DNA from: Desulfosporosinus sp.
Lineage (GTDB): Bacteria > Bacillota > Desulfitobacteriia > Desulfitobacteriales > Desulfitobacteriaceae
Length of the DNA stretch: 64,000 nt
Direction: 5' to 3'
Assembly (NCBI GenBank): GCA_003513495.1
Contig: DOPM01000041.1
Span: forward strand, 1 to 64,000
Made by a program: the position numbers and the translations under genes
Notes under the pieces: generated by a model
The model's input: only the letters and a program-made list of their open reading frames with translations
The model's database searches: none
What the model was told of the DNA's origin: nothing
Shown here: piece by piece, positions 51,998-61,188 of the stretch
Layout: the number at the start of each line of letters is the position of its first letter
Position numbering within the stretch: the first letter of the stretch is position 1

Positions 51998-52927
51998 ATG
52001 CTAGCTGTGTATAATACCGTCGACAGTAGGATTGTTAAAACGGATAAACTTGAAGAAAAAGGTTCTTGGATAAATATGATAAATCCTACTGAGGAAGAAA
52101 TTGCCCTTGTTGGAAAGGCGACTCAGATTGAAGATTATTTTATTAAAGATGTTTTAGACGACGAAGAACGACCTCGAATTGAAACTGAGAACAATCAAAT
52201 ATTGGTTATTATTAATGTGCCGATCATTCAAAATGCGACAGTGATCTACGAAACGATTCCTCTCGGAATCATATTGACTGATCGTCATATTGTAACAGTT
52301 TGCTTGCAAGATGTTGATGTTCTCAGAGATTTTGTTAATGGTAAAGTCCGTGGAATGGAAACTTATAAAAAGACGCGGTTTTTATTTCAAATTCTTTATA
52401 AAAGTGCAACTCTATACTTAACTCTACTGAGAGAAATAGAAAAAAAGACAAACGAAATTGAGTTGGCACTTCACAGATCGATGAAGAATAAGGAATTAAT
52501 TAGGTTGCTAAACCTTCAAAAAAGTCTTGTTTATTTTACAACTTCCTTAAAATCCAACGAAAAAGTCATGGAAAAAATGTTAAGAACTAAAGGACTGAAG
52601 ATATATGAAGAGGACCAGGATTTGCTGGAAGATGTCATTATCGAGAATAAACAAGCAGTTGAAATGGCAGAAACCTATAGTAACATTTCAAGTAGTATGA
52701 TGGATGCCTTTGCTTCTATTATTTCGAATAACTTAAATATGGTCATGAAGTTTTTGGCGTCAATTACGATTATCCTAGCCCTACCCACTATGTTAGCCAG
52801 CTTCTTTGGAATGAATGTAAAAATACCTTTGCAGACTTCAGAGTATGGTTTTGCCATCGTCGTAGGGATGTCTGTTATTCTTTGCTTTGGTGGGATTATG
52901 TTTCTAACGAAAAAGGACATGTTTTAG
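51998..52927 (+). CDS. corA: CorA-type magnesium transporter
   Basis: 309 residues. Long cytoplasmic N-terminal domain with extended helices (about 120-240), then two membrane segments near 250-275 and 285-305. The first ends with the family selectivity motif GMN (FFGMNVKIP). Mg2+ (or Co2+/Ni2+) uptake in the inner membrane. Own gap upstream; ATG after GGAGGGC. Confidence 0.92.
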   Translation: MLAVYNTVDSRIVKTDKLEEKGSWINMINPTEEEIALVGKATQIEDYFIKDVLDDEERPRIETENNQILVIINVPIIQNATVIYETIPLGIILTDRHIVTVCLQDVDVLRDFVNGKVRGMETYKKTRFLFQILYKSATLYLTLLREIEKKTNEIELALHRSMKNKELIRLLNLQKSLVYFTTSLKSNEKVMEKMLRTKGLKIYEEDQDLLEDVIIENKQAVEMAETYSNISSSMMDAFASIISNNLNMVMKFLASITIILALPTMLASFFGMNVKIPLQTSEYGFAIVVGMSVILCFGGIMFLTKKDMF

Positions 52928-52993
52928 ACGGATATATTCCATGGCAAGTGTTATAATGGGTCATAACCACTTTCGGAAAGGATCTAATGAGCA

Positions 52994-55369
52994 ATGACTA
53001 CCATCAAACTATCTGTACGTAGTCTTGTCGAATTTGTTCTCAGACGGGGAGATTTGCAAGCGGGTTCAATTAACCTTTCTCGGGCCCAAGAGTCCATTAA
53101 AGCTCATCAATATGTTCAGAAAACAAGCGGAGTTGACTATTTGCCAGAAGTGCCCCTGAGTTATCTTTATTCCGAAGTTCCTAGTTTGAGGGAAGGCAAG
53201 GGCTTAAGTGATAAGCTCTTACTGGAAATTAAGGGACGGGCTGATGGAGTCATTAGAAACGAATCGATGGCTTGTATCGATGAGATTAAGACCACGACTC
53301 TCGATTTAGAACTTATCGATGAATCCTTTAATAATTTACACTGGGCGCAGGCTCAGTGTTATGCTTTCATGTACGGGATTCAAGAAGGACTAGAAACTTT
53401 GGAAGTCCAGCTTACCTATTTTCAGCTTGATACAGCTCAGACTAAGATTTTTAAAAAGAAATTTTCTCTGGATGAGCTAACTGGGTTTTTTATGGGCTTA
53501 GCCCAATGCTATTTTAGTTGGGCTTGTCAACTACAAGAATGGGTAATGCGGAGAAACGATAGTATCCGTACTACCCCATTTCCTTTCGATACCTATAGAC
53601 GCGGTCAGCGAGAATTGGCGGTAGCCGTATATCAGACGATTAAACAAAGTCAAAAGTTATTTGCCCAAGCTCCTACTGGTATTGGAAAGACCATGGGCAC
53701 CCTGTTTCCTGCCTTAAAGGCTATGGCGGAAGGATTGACAGTCCAGATCTTTTATCTTACAGCTAAAACGATTACTCGAACAGTCGCTGAAAAAGCCCTG
53801 TCCGATTTGCAAAAAACAGGGCTGGAAGTTAAGCGTTTGACACTAACTGCTAAAAGTAAACTCTGTTTTCTTTCCGAAATATCCTGCTTGCCAGAGGATT
53901 GTCCTTATGCTCGTGGGTATTATGACCGGGTGAGAGAGGCTGTAGAGGATCTATTTATGGAAAGGGCTTGGACGCGACAATTAATAGAGCAATACGCTCG
54001 TAAGCATGTGATCTGTCCCTTTGAATTTTCCTTAGAAATGGCAAATTGGGCAGATGTGGTTATTTGCGATTATAATTACGTATTTGATCCAAGAGTATAT
54101 TTGAGGCGCTTTTTCCTCGAAGGAGGGGAATACACCTTTTTGGTGGATGAAGCACACAACTTGGTGGATCGAGCAAGGGATATGTTTTCTGCTGAGCTAG
54201 GAAAGGAATCTTGGTTGAAATTGAAGAAATTGACCAAAGAGGACAACGCCAGGTTAGCTAAAAGTTTAACAAAAGTAAATACAGCCTTAGTCAAAGAAAA
54301 AAAGGGCTGCACAGAAGCCGAGGGAAGTGGGGAGAGTGTTGGCAAGGAGTTGCCTGGTAAACTGATCCAAGCTTTAAGGCAGTTTATTAAAGAAACCGAA
54401 TATTTCCTTAAAACTAACGATCAATCCTTTTCTTGGCATGAGCAACTTCTTGAACACTATTTTCAGGCCTTAAGTTTTACTAGAACAGCAGAAAGCTATA
54501 ATGAGCGATATGTTACTTATAAGTACTTGACAAGAGAGGATTTCAAAGTAAAATTGTTCTGCCTAGATCCCTCTATGCGTCTGAAGGAAGCTTTGGGAAG
54601 GGGGCGGTCAGCCGTACTTTTTTCCGCAACCTTGAGTCCAATGGACTACTTCATGAACCTTCTGGGGGGCGAGGAAACATCTTATAAACTCCAGCTCCCC
54701 TCTCCTTTTCCCGAGGAAAATCTTTGTCTGCTGATTAATGATCGGGTATCTACTAACTATAAGCTGAGAGCTAAAACCTATGACCAAGTGGTAGAATCGA
54801 TCTCTGCAGTTATTCTGTGTAAAAAGGGAAATTATTTGGTCTATTTTCCATCCTATCATTATATGAATGAAGTCTATCTAAGGTTTAGCGCTCAGAACCA
54901 AGAAGTCGATGTAATTTGTCAAAGCTCCAGTATGGAGGAGGAAGAACGGGAAGATTTCTTAGAAAGGTTTTCACACAATCCACAACGAACGTTAGTAGGG
55001 TTTGTACTAATGGGCGGGATCTTTGGCGAAGGTATCGATCTTATTGGGGATAGGCTCTCTGGCGCAGTTGTGGTAGGAGTTGGCTTGCCACAAGTTTGCA
55101 TGGAGAGAGAAATTATTCGTTCATACTATGAAACAACAAGTTATCTGGGTTTTGAATTTGCCTATCTGTACCCTGGAATGAACAAGGTTTTACAGGCGGT
55201 TGGGCGAGTGATTCGAACAGAAAAGGATCGAGGAATTGTGATACTGATTGATGAGCGCTTCTCTAAACAAGCCTATCGAAGGTTATTTCCTAAAGAATGG
55301 ACAAAAGTTCTCTTAGGTAGAACTAATGATAGTATCACAACCACCATAAAAAGCTTCTGGGTAAATTAA
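52994..55369 (+). CDS. DinG/XPD-type Fe-S helicase with N-terminal nuclease-like domain
   Basis: 791 residues. Residues 75-125 look like a PD-(D/E)xK nuclease: GRADGV, DEIKT and a following Q in HWAQAQCYAF. Helicase Walker A APTGIGKT is at about 226-233, then DEAH in LVDEAHN. Four cysteines between (KLCFLSEISCLPEDCPY, HVICPFEF) suit the 4Fe-4S cluster of this family. Motif VI is QAVGRVIRTEKD. Probably a 5'-3' DNA helicase/nuclease in repair. Ends four bases into the convergent small gene. Confidence 0.88.
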   Translation: MTTIKLSVRSLVEFVLRRGDLQAGSINLSRAQESIKAHQYVQKTSGVDYLPEVPLSYLYSEVPSLREGKGLSDKLLLEIKGRADGVIRNESMACIDEIKTTTLDLELIDESFNNLHWAQAQCYAFMYGIQEGLETLEVQLTYFQLDTAQTKIFKKKFSLDELTGFFMGLAQCYFSWACQLQEWVMRRNDSIRTTPFPFDTYRRGQRELAVAVYQTIKQSQKLFAQAPTGIGKTMGTLFPALKAMAEGLTVQIFYLTAKTITRTVAEKALSDLQKTGLEVKRLTLTAKSKLCFLSEISCLPEDCPYARGYYDRVREAVEDLFMERAWTRQLIEQYARKHVICPFEFSLEMANWADVVICDYNYVFDPRVYLRRFFLEGGEYTFLVDEAHNLVDRARDMFSAELGKESWLKLKKLTKEDNARLAKSLTKVNTALVKEKKGCTEAEGSGESVGKELPGKLIQALRQFIKETEYFLKTNDQSFSWHEQLLEHYFQALSFTRTAESYNERYVTYKYLTREDFKVKLFCLDPSMRLKEALGRGRSAVLFSATLSPMDYFMNLLGGEETSYKLQLPSPFPEENLCLLINDRVSTNYKLRAKTYDQVVESISAVILCKKGNYLVYFPSYHYMNEVYLRFSAQNQEVDVICQSSSMEEEEREDFLERFSHNPQRTLVGFVLMGGIFGEGIDLIGDRLSGAVVVGVGLPQVCMEREIIRSYYETTSYLGFEFAYLYPGMNKVLQAVGRVIRTEKDRGIVILIDERFSKQAYRRLFPKEWTKVLLGRTNDSITTTIKSFWVN

Positions 55370-55734
55370 ACTAAGCCATCGGCATCTTTAATAATCTGTT
55401 TTGCTTTATCAAAGACAGATTGGTCGACAATCGCAGCTAAAACAATGTCTCGCCCAGAAATTGGGTTTTCTCCCCCGTCGCTCATGCCACTGGCACTAAC
55501 ATCTGCAGATGCTAAGATCCCAGTATCTCGACCCTCACTTGCACCTAGAGTTAATGTTGCTTGGCTAGATAGTTCACCGGTTCCAGGGCTCGATAATTGG
55601 TCAGCACTTCCTAGGGGATACTTGCCAAAACGATCTATTTGTATATCCTCAACTCCTAGGCTTTTCATTTGATCCGCAACTTTATTAGCTTCTTCTGGAC
55701 TTTTAAAGTAAGCAATAATATTCTTTTCGGCCAT
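55366..55734 (-). CDS. Small general-stress-type protein (YflT/GsiB-like, uncertain)
   Basis: 122 residues on the minus strand, ATG at 55734 with AAGGGGGGG upstream. N-terminal MAEKNIIAYFKSPEEANKVAD and C-terminal VFDKAKQIIKDADG flank a low-complexity Gly/Ser/Ala middle. The beta-alpha opening resembles heat-induced stress YflT-domain proteins. Function unknown. The only supported minus-strand gene; its 3' end overlaps the helicase gene by four bases. Confidence 0.7.
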   Translation of the reverse strand: MAEKNIIAYFKSPEEANKVADQMKSLGVEDIQIDRFGKYPLGSADQLSSPGTGELSSQATLTLGASEGRDTGILASADVSASGMSDGGENPISGRDIVLAAIVDQSVFDKAKQIIKDADGLV

Positions 55735-55800
55735 CTAAAATTCCCCCCCTTTTATTGTGCTTTAATAGAATTTACTATATGGGTGAAATTTATCCTGGAA

Positions 55801-55836
55801 GAACCTCAAAGAACCTCAAAGAGCCTCAAAGAGCCC
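55801..55836. repeat. Short 10-bp tandem repeat
   Basis: GAACCTCAAA occurs twice, then GAGCCTCAAA, then GAGCCC, giving about 3.5 units. Upstream of the small transporter gene. Probably slippage; no function seen. Confidence 0.7.
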
Positions 55837-55896
55837 TTCGTCTCTCATTTGTTTCTAAGATTTTAAAAATAATAAAAGAATTAATGAGGTCTTAAT

Positions 55897-56322
55897 ATGT
55901 TTATGTATTTTTTCCCAATTGCACTCGTTGTAACCTCCAACGTTATTTATAATGTATGTCAGAAATCCACACCTCATAGTGCCAATCCTTTTTCGGCATT
56001 GCTAATGACATATTTAACGGCAGCTATTCTAACCCTTGTGGCATTTCCTTTTTATAAAACGGATAAGGGCTTTTTTCAATCCTTCAATGACTTAAATTGG
56101 ACTAGTTTTGCCTTAGGTTTTGCCATAGTAGGCCTTGAATTGGGTTATTTGCTGGCATATAGAGTGGGGTGGAATATCAGTGTCGGATCGTTAGTGGCAA
56201 ATATTATTCTTGCTATCATGCTTATCCCTATAGGTATACTCCTATACAAAGAGGGCTTTGCGGTTAACCAAATAATTGGAGTGGTTTTTTGCTTGGTGGG
56301 ATTGGTGCTAATAAACAAGTAA
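55897..56322 (+). CDS. Small EamA/DMT-type membrane protein
   Basis: 141 residues with four hydrophobic segments (about 1-18, 32-50, 67-90 and 95-140) like one half of a drug/metabolite transporter. Motifs are weak (NVIYNVCQKSTPH; GVVFCLVGLVLI). Such half-size proteins often work as dimers. Substrate unknown. Confidence 0.75.
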   Translation: MFMYFFPIALVVTSNVIYNVCQKSTPHSANPFSALLMTYLTAAILTLVAFPFYKTDKGFFQSFNDLNWTSFALGFAIVGLELGYLLAYRVGWNISVGSLVANIILAIMLIPIGILLYKEGFAVNQIIGVVFCLVGLVLINK

Positions 56323-56399
56323 TCATTACAGATGCACTATGAACGTCCTGTTCGTTGAGTCCATTTACTTGCAAATTGCAGCATTAGGAGAGACATAAG

Positions 56400-57686
56400 A
56401 TGGATTTATTAAGGGATAGCTTAAAGGATACAGCTTCGGAACAGAGTCTGTCTGATCGATTATTACACTGGTTTTCAGATGTAAAAAGAGATTTGCCCTG
56501 GCGGAAGACGGGAGATCCTTATGCCATTTGGGTATCCGAAGTCATGTTACAACAAACCCAAGTAAAGACTGTGATTCCTTATTACGAACGATTTTTGCAT
56601 AGTTTTCCCAGTGTTGAACAACTGGCAAAGGCTAGCCTTGACGATGTCTTAACCATTTGGAGTGGACTAGGGTATTACTCTCGAGCCCGCCGTATGTGGG
56701 AAGGGGCTAACTATATTCTTCAACAACTTAAGGGGGAACTCCCTAGGAATTACGATGCTCTATTACGGATTCCGGGAATAGGAGATTATACTGCCGGAGC
56801 CATAGCTAGTATTGCCTTCGGACAGAACGTAGTAGCGATCGATGGAAATGTAAAGAGGGTAGTTTCTCGCCTTCTAGCCTGGTCCGAACCTGTAGAAACT
56901 GCTCGTAGTTATCGTCACCTTAGAGACACCTTAATGACGTGGCAGTCAGCTCTACAACCAGGGGACTTTAATCAAGCCCTAATGGAACTAGGAGCTTTGG
57001 TTTGTACTCCCACCAAACCAGCCTGCCAGCATTGCCCTCTCGCTGACGTTTGTAAGGGGTACTTACAGGGAGATTTCCTGCGTTACCCTGTAAAGAAGCC
57101 TAAGGCACAGCGCCAAGTTGTGACGCGCTTAACCTTTGTCCTGCGCAAAGGGGACCAGGTTTATATACAAAAACGCTCTTCCAGGGGGTTATTGGCTGAT
57201 CTCTGGGAATTTCCGGGAGTAGAATCAAGTCAGGGCTATATCCATAGCTTAAACGACGATCTTCCTCTTATTGCTGGGGAGGAATCCTTTGCTCTTTTTC
57301 AACAAGCGGTCCCACAAGGGGTGTTTTTTGACAGTCGAGTAAAGGACCAATTCCAGCGAGGGTTATTTTGGCAGGGCCCGGTTTGGTATACCTTTAGCCA
57401 CCGGCGATGGAAAATTATCTGGGCAGTCGTCGATTTGTCCGAGCATTGGGATTTGCCCGATCTGTTCTATTCACTCAATCAGCCCGATTCGACAACTGCC
57501 TTCAAACTGGAAGAATCGGAAGGGGAATATGAACTAGCAGCTAGTACGGAAAAAAATCAATTAGACAAAGAACGCTGGGTTTCTATGAAGGATCTAAGGG
57601 CAATTCCTCTTCCAGTAGCATTTTCGGCCATCATTGAACAATTGTATTTACTAAAACATGAGCATATTGGTTCGAAAATGACATAA
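56400..57686 (+). CDS. mutY: A/G-specific adenine DNA glycosylase
   Basis: 428 residues. Catalytic E47 (SEVMLQQTQV), helix-hairpin-helix 123-133 (RIPGIGDYTAG), D148 (AIDGNVKR), and cluster cysteines C202, C209, C212 and C218. The C-terminal half is the NUDIX-like 8-oxoG-recognition domain (QKRSSRGLLADLWEFPG), somewhat longer than usual. It removes adenine opposite 8-oxoguanine. Confidence 0.94.
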   Translation: MDLLRDSLKDTASEQSLSDRLLHWFSDVKRDLPWRKTGDPYAIWVSEVMLQQTQVKTVIPYYERFLHSFPSVEQLAKASLDDVLTIWSGLGYYSRARRMWEGANYILQQLKGELPRNYDALLRIPGIGDYTAGAIASIAFGQNVVAIDGNVKRVVSRLLAWSEPVETARSYRHLRDTLMTWQSALQPGDFNQALMELGALVCTPTKPACQHCPLADVCKGYLQGDFLRYPVKKPKAQRQVVTRLTFVLRKGDQVYIQKRSSRGLLADLWEFPGVESSQGYIHSLNDDLPLIAGEESFALFQQAVPQGVFFDSRVKDQFQRGLFWQGPVWYTFSHRRWKIIWAVVDLSEHWDLPDLFYSLNQPDSTTAFKLEESEGEYELAASTEKNQLDKERWVSMKDLRAIPLPVAFSAIIEQLYLLKHEHIGSKMT

Positions 57687-57739
57687 GACATCAAGTGTTA
57701 CACACTAGAATGCAATTAGCTTTTATTTTTAAAAAGGTT

Positions 57740-57769
57740 TTGACTAAATGTCTTTGAAAAATTTAATAT
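57740..57769 (+). promoter_or_regulatory. Sigma-70-type promoter before the split glutamate synthase operon
   Basis: TTGACT (57740-57745) and TTAATA/TAATAT (57763-57769) with 17-18 bp spacing, in the 390-base gap after mutY. TGTATACA overlaps its end (57770-57777). Transcripts from here would pass through the leader hairpin at 57840. Confidence 0.5.
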
Positions 57770-57839
57770 TGTATACATTGCCTGAAACGGTTGAATGTAA
57801 CCCAGTCTCTATGTTAATTTAAATGTATAAACCAATACG

Positions 57840-57915
57840 AATAGAGCAAAGGCGCTCATAAGAAGTTTGTACTAGACAAAAGTACAGTTTCTTAGGAGCG
57901 TCTTTTTCTTTTCTC
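57840..57915 (+). terminator. Leader hairpin/attenuator before the split glutamate synthase operon
   Basis: Starts with the same 18 bases as the gltB leader. AAAGGCGCTC (57848-57857) pairs with GAGCGTCTTT (57896-57905), one G-U. Inner AAGAA/TTCTT and GTAC/GTAC helices differ in sequence from the gltB copy but keep the fold. TCTTTTTCTTTTC follows. The first gene begins 162 bases later. Confidence 0.75.
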
Positions 57916-58076
57916 AAAATAAAGGAGGCAAGAAGATTTTGGGGATGAAATCTTATAACGATGGAGTTAGCAGAAGAGATTGCCCAAAACTTCATTAGCT
58001 TAAGCTTTGTATCTGATGGAGTTTAAACTCCCACTTGAAGAGTCCTATGTGATGAGAGGAAAGGAGAGACGTATAG

Positions 58077-59207
58077 ATGCTTAGAGAAGGTGACGTTCGA
58101 ATCCCGTCTGGTTGTGCGATCAGTGGAATTATCAATCGCAGCGGACAGGTTTTTTCCGGAGAAGATATACTTCAGTCCATTGCCTTGATGCATGACCGTT
58201 CCAATGGCTTAGGTGGAGGATTTGCCGCTTATGGCATTTATCCGGAGTATGAGGATTATTATGCTTTTCACTTGTATTACGAAGGGGCAGAAGGAAGAGA
58301 ACAAACAGAGAGTTATCTTAATTACTTTTTCCATGTTGCGGAAAGCGGGGAAATACCGACGAAGAAAACCCGGTCAATTAAGAATCCTCCGCTGGCTTGG
58401 CGATATTTTGTCCGACCTAAACCAAGCTATTTACTGGAAGAAGAAAATGAAGATGAGTTTGTGGTACGCAGTGTTATGTACATCAATGCCGAGTGTAAGG
58501 GAGCCTTTGTTGTTTCAAGCGGCAAAAATATGGGGGCTTTTAAAGGGGTGGGTTACCCTGAAGATATTGGAGAGTATTTTTGTTTAGATAAGTATCATGG
58601 GTATAGCTGGACGGCCCATGGACGATTCCCCACCAATACTCCTGGCTGGTGGGGGGGAGCACACCCATTTACCCTACTTGACTGGTCAATCGTGCATAAT
58701 GGTGAAATTTCATCCTATGGGGCAAATCGTCGTTTTTTAGAAATGTATGGTTATAAGTTATCTATGCAAACAGACACTGAGGCAATTACCTATGCTTTTG
58801 ACTATTTGGTCCGTAAGCAGCAATTGCCTATGGATGTAGCTATAGCAACCTTAGCAGCACCCTTTTGGAGAGATATCGAACGGATGAACTCTGAGAAACG
58901 GGCACTTCTTAAAGCAGTGCGTGCCATGTATGGGAATTTATTAATGAATGGTCCTTTTTCAATAATTTTGGGCTCAAGTCAAGGCTTGATCGCACTTAAT
59001 GATCGACTTAAATTGCGATCGATGGTTGCGGCAACGAAAGGAGAATTCCTTTATCTTGCCTCTGAAGAATCTGCTATCCGGGAAGTTTGTCCTCAGCCTG
59101 AAAAGGTCTGGGCTCCCCGTGGTGGAGAACCTGTGATTGCAACACTCGAGAAGAGGGGAGTACAAGGGTATGACACTGAGTATGAATACGCCGGACTTTC
59201 TTATTGA
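58077..59207 (+). CDS. Glutamate synthase amidotransferase subunit (split type)
   Basis: 376 residues, equal to the N-terminal glutamine amidotransferase part of GltB. The likely nucleophile is C13 (PSGCAISGI). Class II amidotransferase signatures include WTAHGRFPTNTPG and SIVHNGEISSYGANRRFLE. It hydrolyses glutamine to feed ammonia to the synthase subunit encoded next. First of five genes (58077-63197) that together rebuild a glutamate synthase. RBS GAAAGGAGAG. Confidence 0.9.
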   Translation: MLREGDVRIPSGCAISGIINRSGQVFSGEDILQSIALMHDRSNGLGGGFAAYGIYPEYEDYYAFHLYYEGAEGREQTESYLNYFFHVAESGEIPTKKTRSIKNPPLAWRYFVRPKPSYLLEEENEDEFVVRSVMYINAECKGAFVVSSGKNMGAFKGVGYPEDIGEYFCLDKYHGYSWTAHGRFPTNTPGWWGGAHPFTLLDWSIVHNGEISSYGANRRFLEMYGYKLSMQTDTEAITYAFDYLVRKQQLPMDVAIATLAAPFWRDIERMNSEKRALLKAVRAMYGNLLMNGPFSIILGSSQGLIALNDRLKLRSMVAATKGEFLYLASEESAIREVCPQPEKVWAPRGGEPVIATLEKRGVQGYDTEYEYAGLSY

Positions 59208-60672
59208 ACGAAATAGAGAGCGTTGTATTAATTGTCAGGTTTGCGTAAGGCAATGTGCCAATGAGGCCCATGGTTGGGATGCCGAAGAAGAAAAGATTTT
59301 CTCCCAGGACGCCTTGTGTGTCAATTGTCATCGGTGTGTGACAATGTGCCCCACCCATTCCCTCTCCATTCGAAAATTTCCTCTGGAATTTCGTGAGAAC
59401 GCCAATTGGACTGCAAGTACAATGAAAGCAATTTACAAGCAAGCGGAAACTGGAGGAATCTTGCTGACAGGTATGGGGACGGATCGTCCTTACCCCGTTT
59501 ATTGGGATCAATTGTTACTAAACGCTAGCCAAGTAACTAATCCCTCCATTGATCCGCTTAGAGAACCCATGGAGTTGAAAACCTTTTTAGGCCGAAAACC
59601 TGAGCAACTTCGCGTGATAAATGGAAAGCTTGCAGAGGCTCTCCCACCCCAGCTTGAACTTGACCTACCGATCATGTTCTCGGCAATGTCCTTTGGTTCT
59701 ATTAGTCTCAATGTAGCTAAGTCCTTAGCACAAGCGGCAGAAACTCTAGGGACTTTCTATAATACTGGAGAAGGAGGTCTCCACGAAGACCTCTATAAAT
59801 ACGGGAAAAATACAATTGTACAGGTGGCATCTGGTCGGTTTGGAGTTCACTCAGAGTATTTGAATGCGGGTGCTGCAATCGAGATAAAAATTGGTCAGGG
59901 AGCTAAACCAGGAATTGGCGGGCATTTACCGGGCGAAAAAGTCGGTGTAGAAGTATCCCGAACCCGGATGATTCCAGAACAATCCGATGCTATTTCACCA
60001 GCTCCCCACCATGATATATACTCCATCGAGGATTTAACTCAACTTATTTTTTCGTTAAAAGAAGCTACGAATTATGAAAAACCGGTGATTGTAAAGATTG
60101 CTGCTGTTCATAATGTCTCGGCAATTGCTTCAGGGATTGCTCGGGCGGGCGCCGATATCATTGCCATTGACGGTTTTCGTGGCGGTACTGGAGCCGCTCC
60201 CCTTAGGACTCGTGATTCAGTCGGAATTCCTATTGAACTTGCTTTAGCTGCCGTAGACAGTCGTCTGCGCGAAGAAGGAATTCGGAATCAGGTCTCACTC
60301 GTTGTCGGAGGAAGTATCCGGAATAGCACGGATATCATTAAGGCAATTGCGTTGGGCGCAGATGCTGTTTATGTAGCTAGTTCGGCACTGCTCGCTCTTG
60401 GCTGTCATATGTGTCAGAAATGTTATACCGGAAAATGCAACTGGGGAATTGCCACCCAAAGACCAGAATTAGTCAAACGACTGAATCCCGAGATTGGAGC
60501 AGAAAGAGCAACGAATCTTCTAAAAGCTTGGGAACATGAGGTTAAAGAAATTCTAGGCGGTATGGGCATTAATGCCATTGAAAGTTTGTGCGGAAATCGC
60601 CTGATGCTTAGAGGAATAGGATTATCTGATCGTGAGTTAAATATCCTGGGAGTCTTAGCCGCTGGCGAGTAA
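59170..60672 (+). CDS. Glutamate synthase FMN-binding central subunit (split type)
   Basis: About 500 residues from ATG 59170 (ATG 59182 also plausible), overlapping the amidotransferase gene. Two N-terminal 4Fe-4S motifs (CINCQVCVRQC, CVNCHRCVTMCP), then the synthase barrel: FSAMSFGSISLNVAKSL, QVASGRFGVHSEYL, DGFRGGTGAAP, and cluster residues CHMCQKCYTGKCNWG. It condenses ammonia with 2-oxoglutarate, as in archaeal-type enzymes. Confidence 0.92.
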   Translation: MTLSMNTPDFLIERNRERCINCQVCVRQCANEAHGWDAEEEKIFSQDALCVNCHRCVTMCPTHSLSIRKFPLEFRENANWTASTMKAIYKQAETGGILLTGMGTDRPYPVYWDQLLLNASQVTNPSIDPLREPMELKTFLGRKPEQLRVINGKLAEALPPQLELDLPIMFSAMSFGSISLNVAKSLAQAAETLGTFYNTGEGGLHEDLYKYGKNTIVQVASGRFGVHSEYLNAGAAIEIKIGQGAKPGIGGHLPGEKVGVEVSRTRMIPEQSDAISPAPHHDIYSIEDLTQLIFSLKEATNYEKPVIVKIAAVHNVSAIASGIARAGADIIAIDGFRGGTGAAPLRTRDSVGIPIELALAAVDSRLREEGIRNQVSLVVGGSIRNSTDIIKAIALGADAVYVASSALLALGCHMCQKCYTGKCNWGIATQRPELVKRLNPEIGAERATNLLKAWEHEVKEILGGMGINAIESLCGNRLMLRGIGLSDRELNILGVLAAGE

Positions 60673-60695
60673 AGGAGAGGAAGTGAGGATTTCGG

Positions 60696-61187
60696 ATGAA
60701 ACGTGTTTATGCCCGGGAAGAAGTATGTATGGGCTGTAAACTTTGTGAAGTATATTGTGCGACGGCCCATTCGGAGTATCCGTTGGACCTTGTTAAAGCC
60801 TTTTTGAAACAAAAGATGAAGCCCTTGCCAAGAATTTTGGTAGAGTACAATTTATCCATATCCTTTGCGCTCCAATGTCGGCATTGTGATGAGGCACCCT
60901 GCACCAAAGCATGTATAACTGGAGCTATGCAGAAAGATTCTGTAACGGGAATTGTAAGCAATGATGAACGTCGATGTGTAGGGTGTTGGACTTGTATCCT
61001 TGTCTGCCCTTTCGGTGCGATTGGGAGGGATAACCAGGGACACAAAGTGGCTTCTAAATGTGACCTTTGTTCTAATGTGGCAGACCAAACAGATACGGAA
61101 AGCTTCTCAAATGTGCCGGTTTGCGTTCAAAATTGTCCTAATCGTGCCCTACAGTTTATGGATAGCGTTGTAGAGGGAGAGGAGTAG
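60696..61187 (+). CDS. Ferredoxin-type electron-transfer subunit (HycB-like)
   Basis: 163 residues with several 4Fe-4S motifs: CMGCKLCEVYC, CRHCDEAPCTKAC, CVGCWTCILVCPFG and CDLCSNVADQ...CVQNCPN. Likely carries electrons from the flavoprotein encoded next to the synthase subunit. 23 bases after the FMN subunit gene and one base before the oxidoreductase. Confidence 0.9.
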   Translation: MKRVYAREEVCMGCKLCEVYCATAHSEYPLDLVKAFLKQKMKPLPRILVEYNLSISFALQCRHCDEAPCTKACITGAMQKDSVTGIVSNDERRCVGCWTCILVCPFGAIGRDNQGHKVASKCDLCSNVADQTDTESFSNVPVCVQNCPNRALQFMDSVVEGEE

Positions 61188-61188
61188 C

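Noticed and set aside
55801..55836. CRISPR or direct-repeat array
   Set aside because: Units are 10 bp and contiguous with no spacers; only about 3.5 copies.
57770..57777. TGTATACA as an enhancer site for the split glutamate synthase operon
   Set aside because: It does not extend to the 17-bp TGT-N11-ACA form and no -24/-12 promoter follows; it overlaps a sigma-70-like -10 region.
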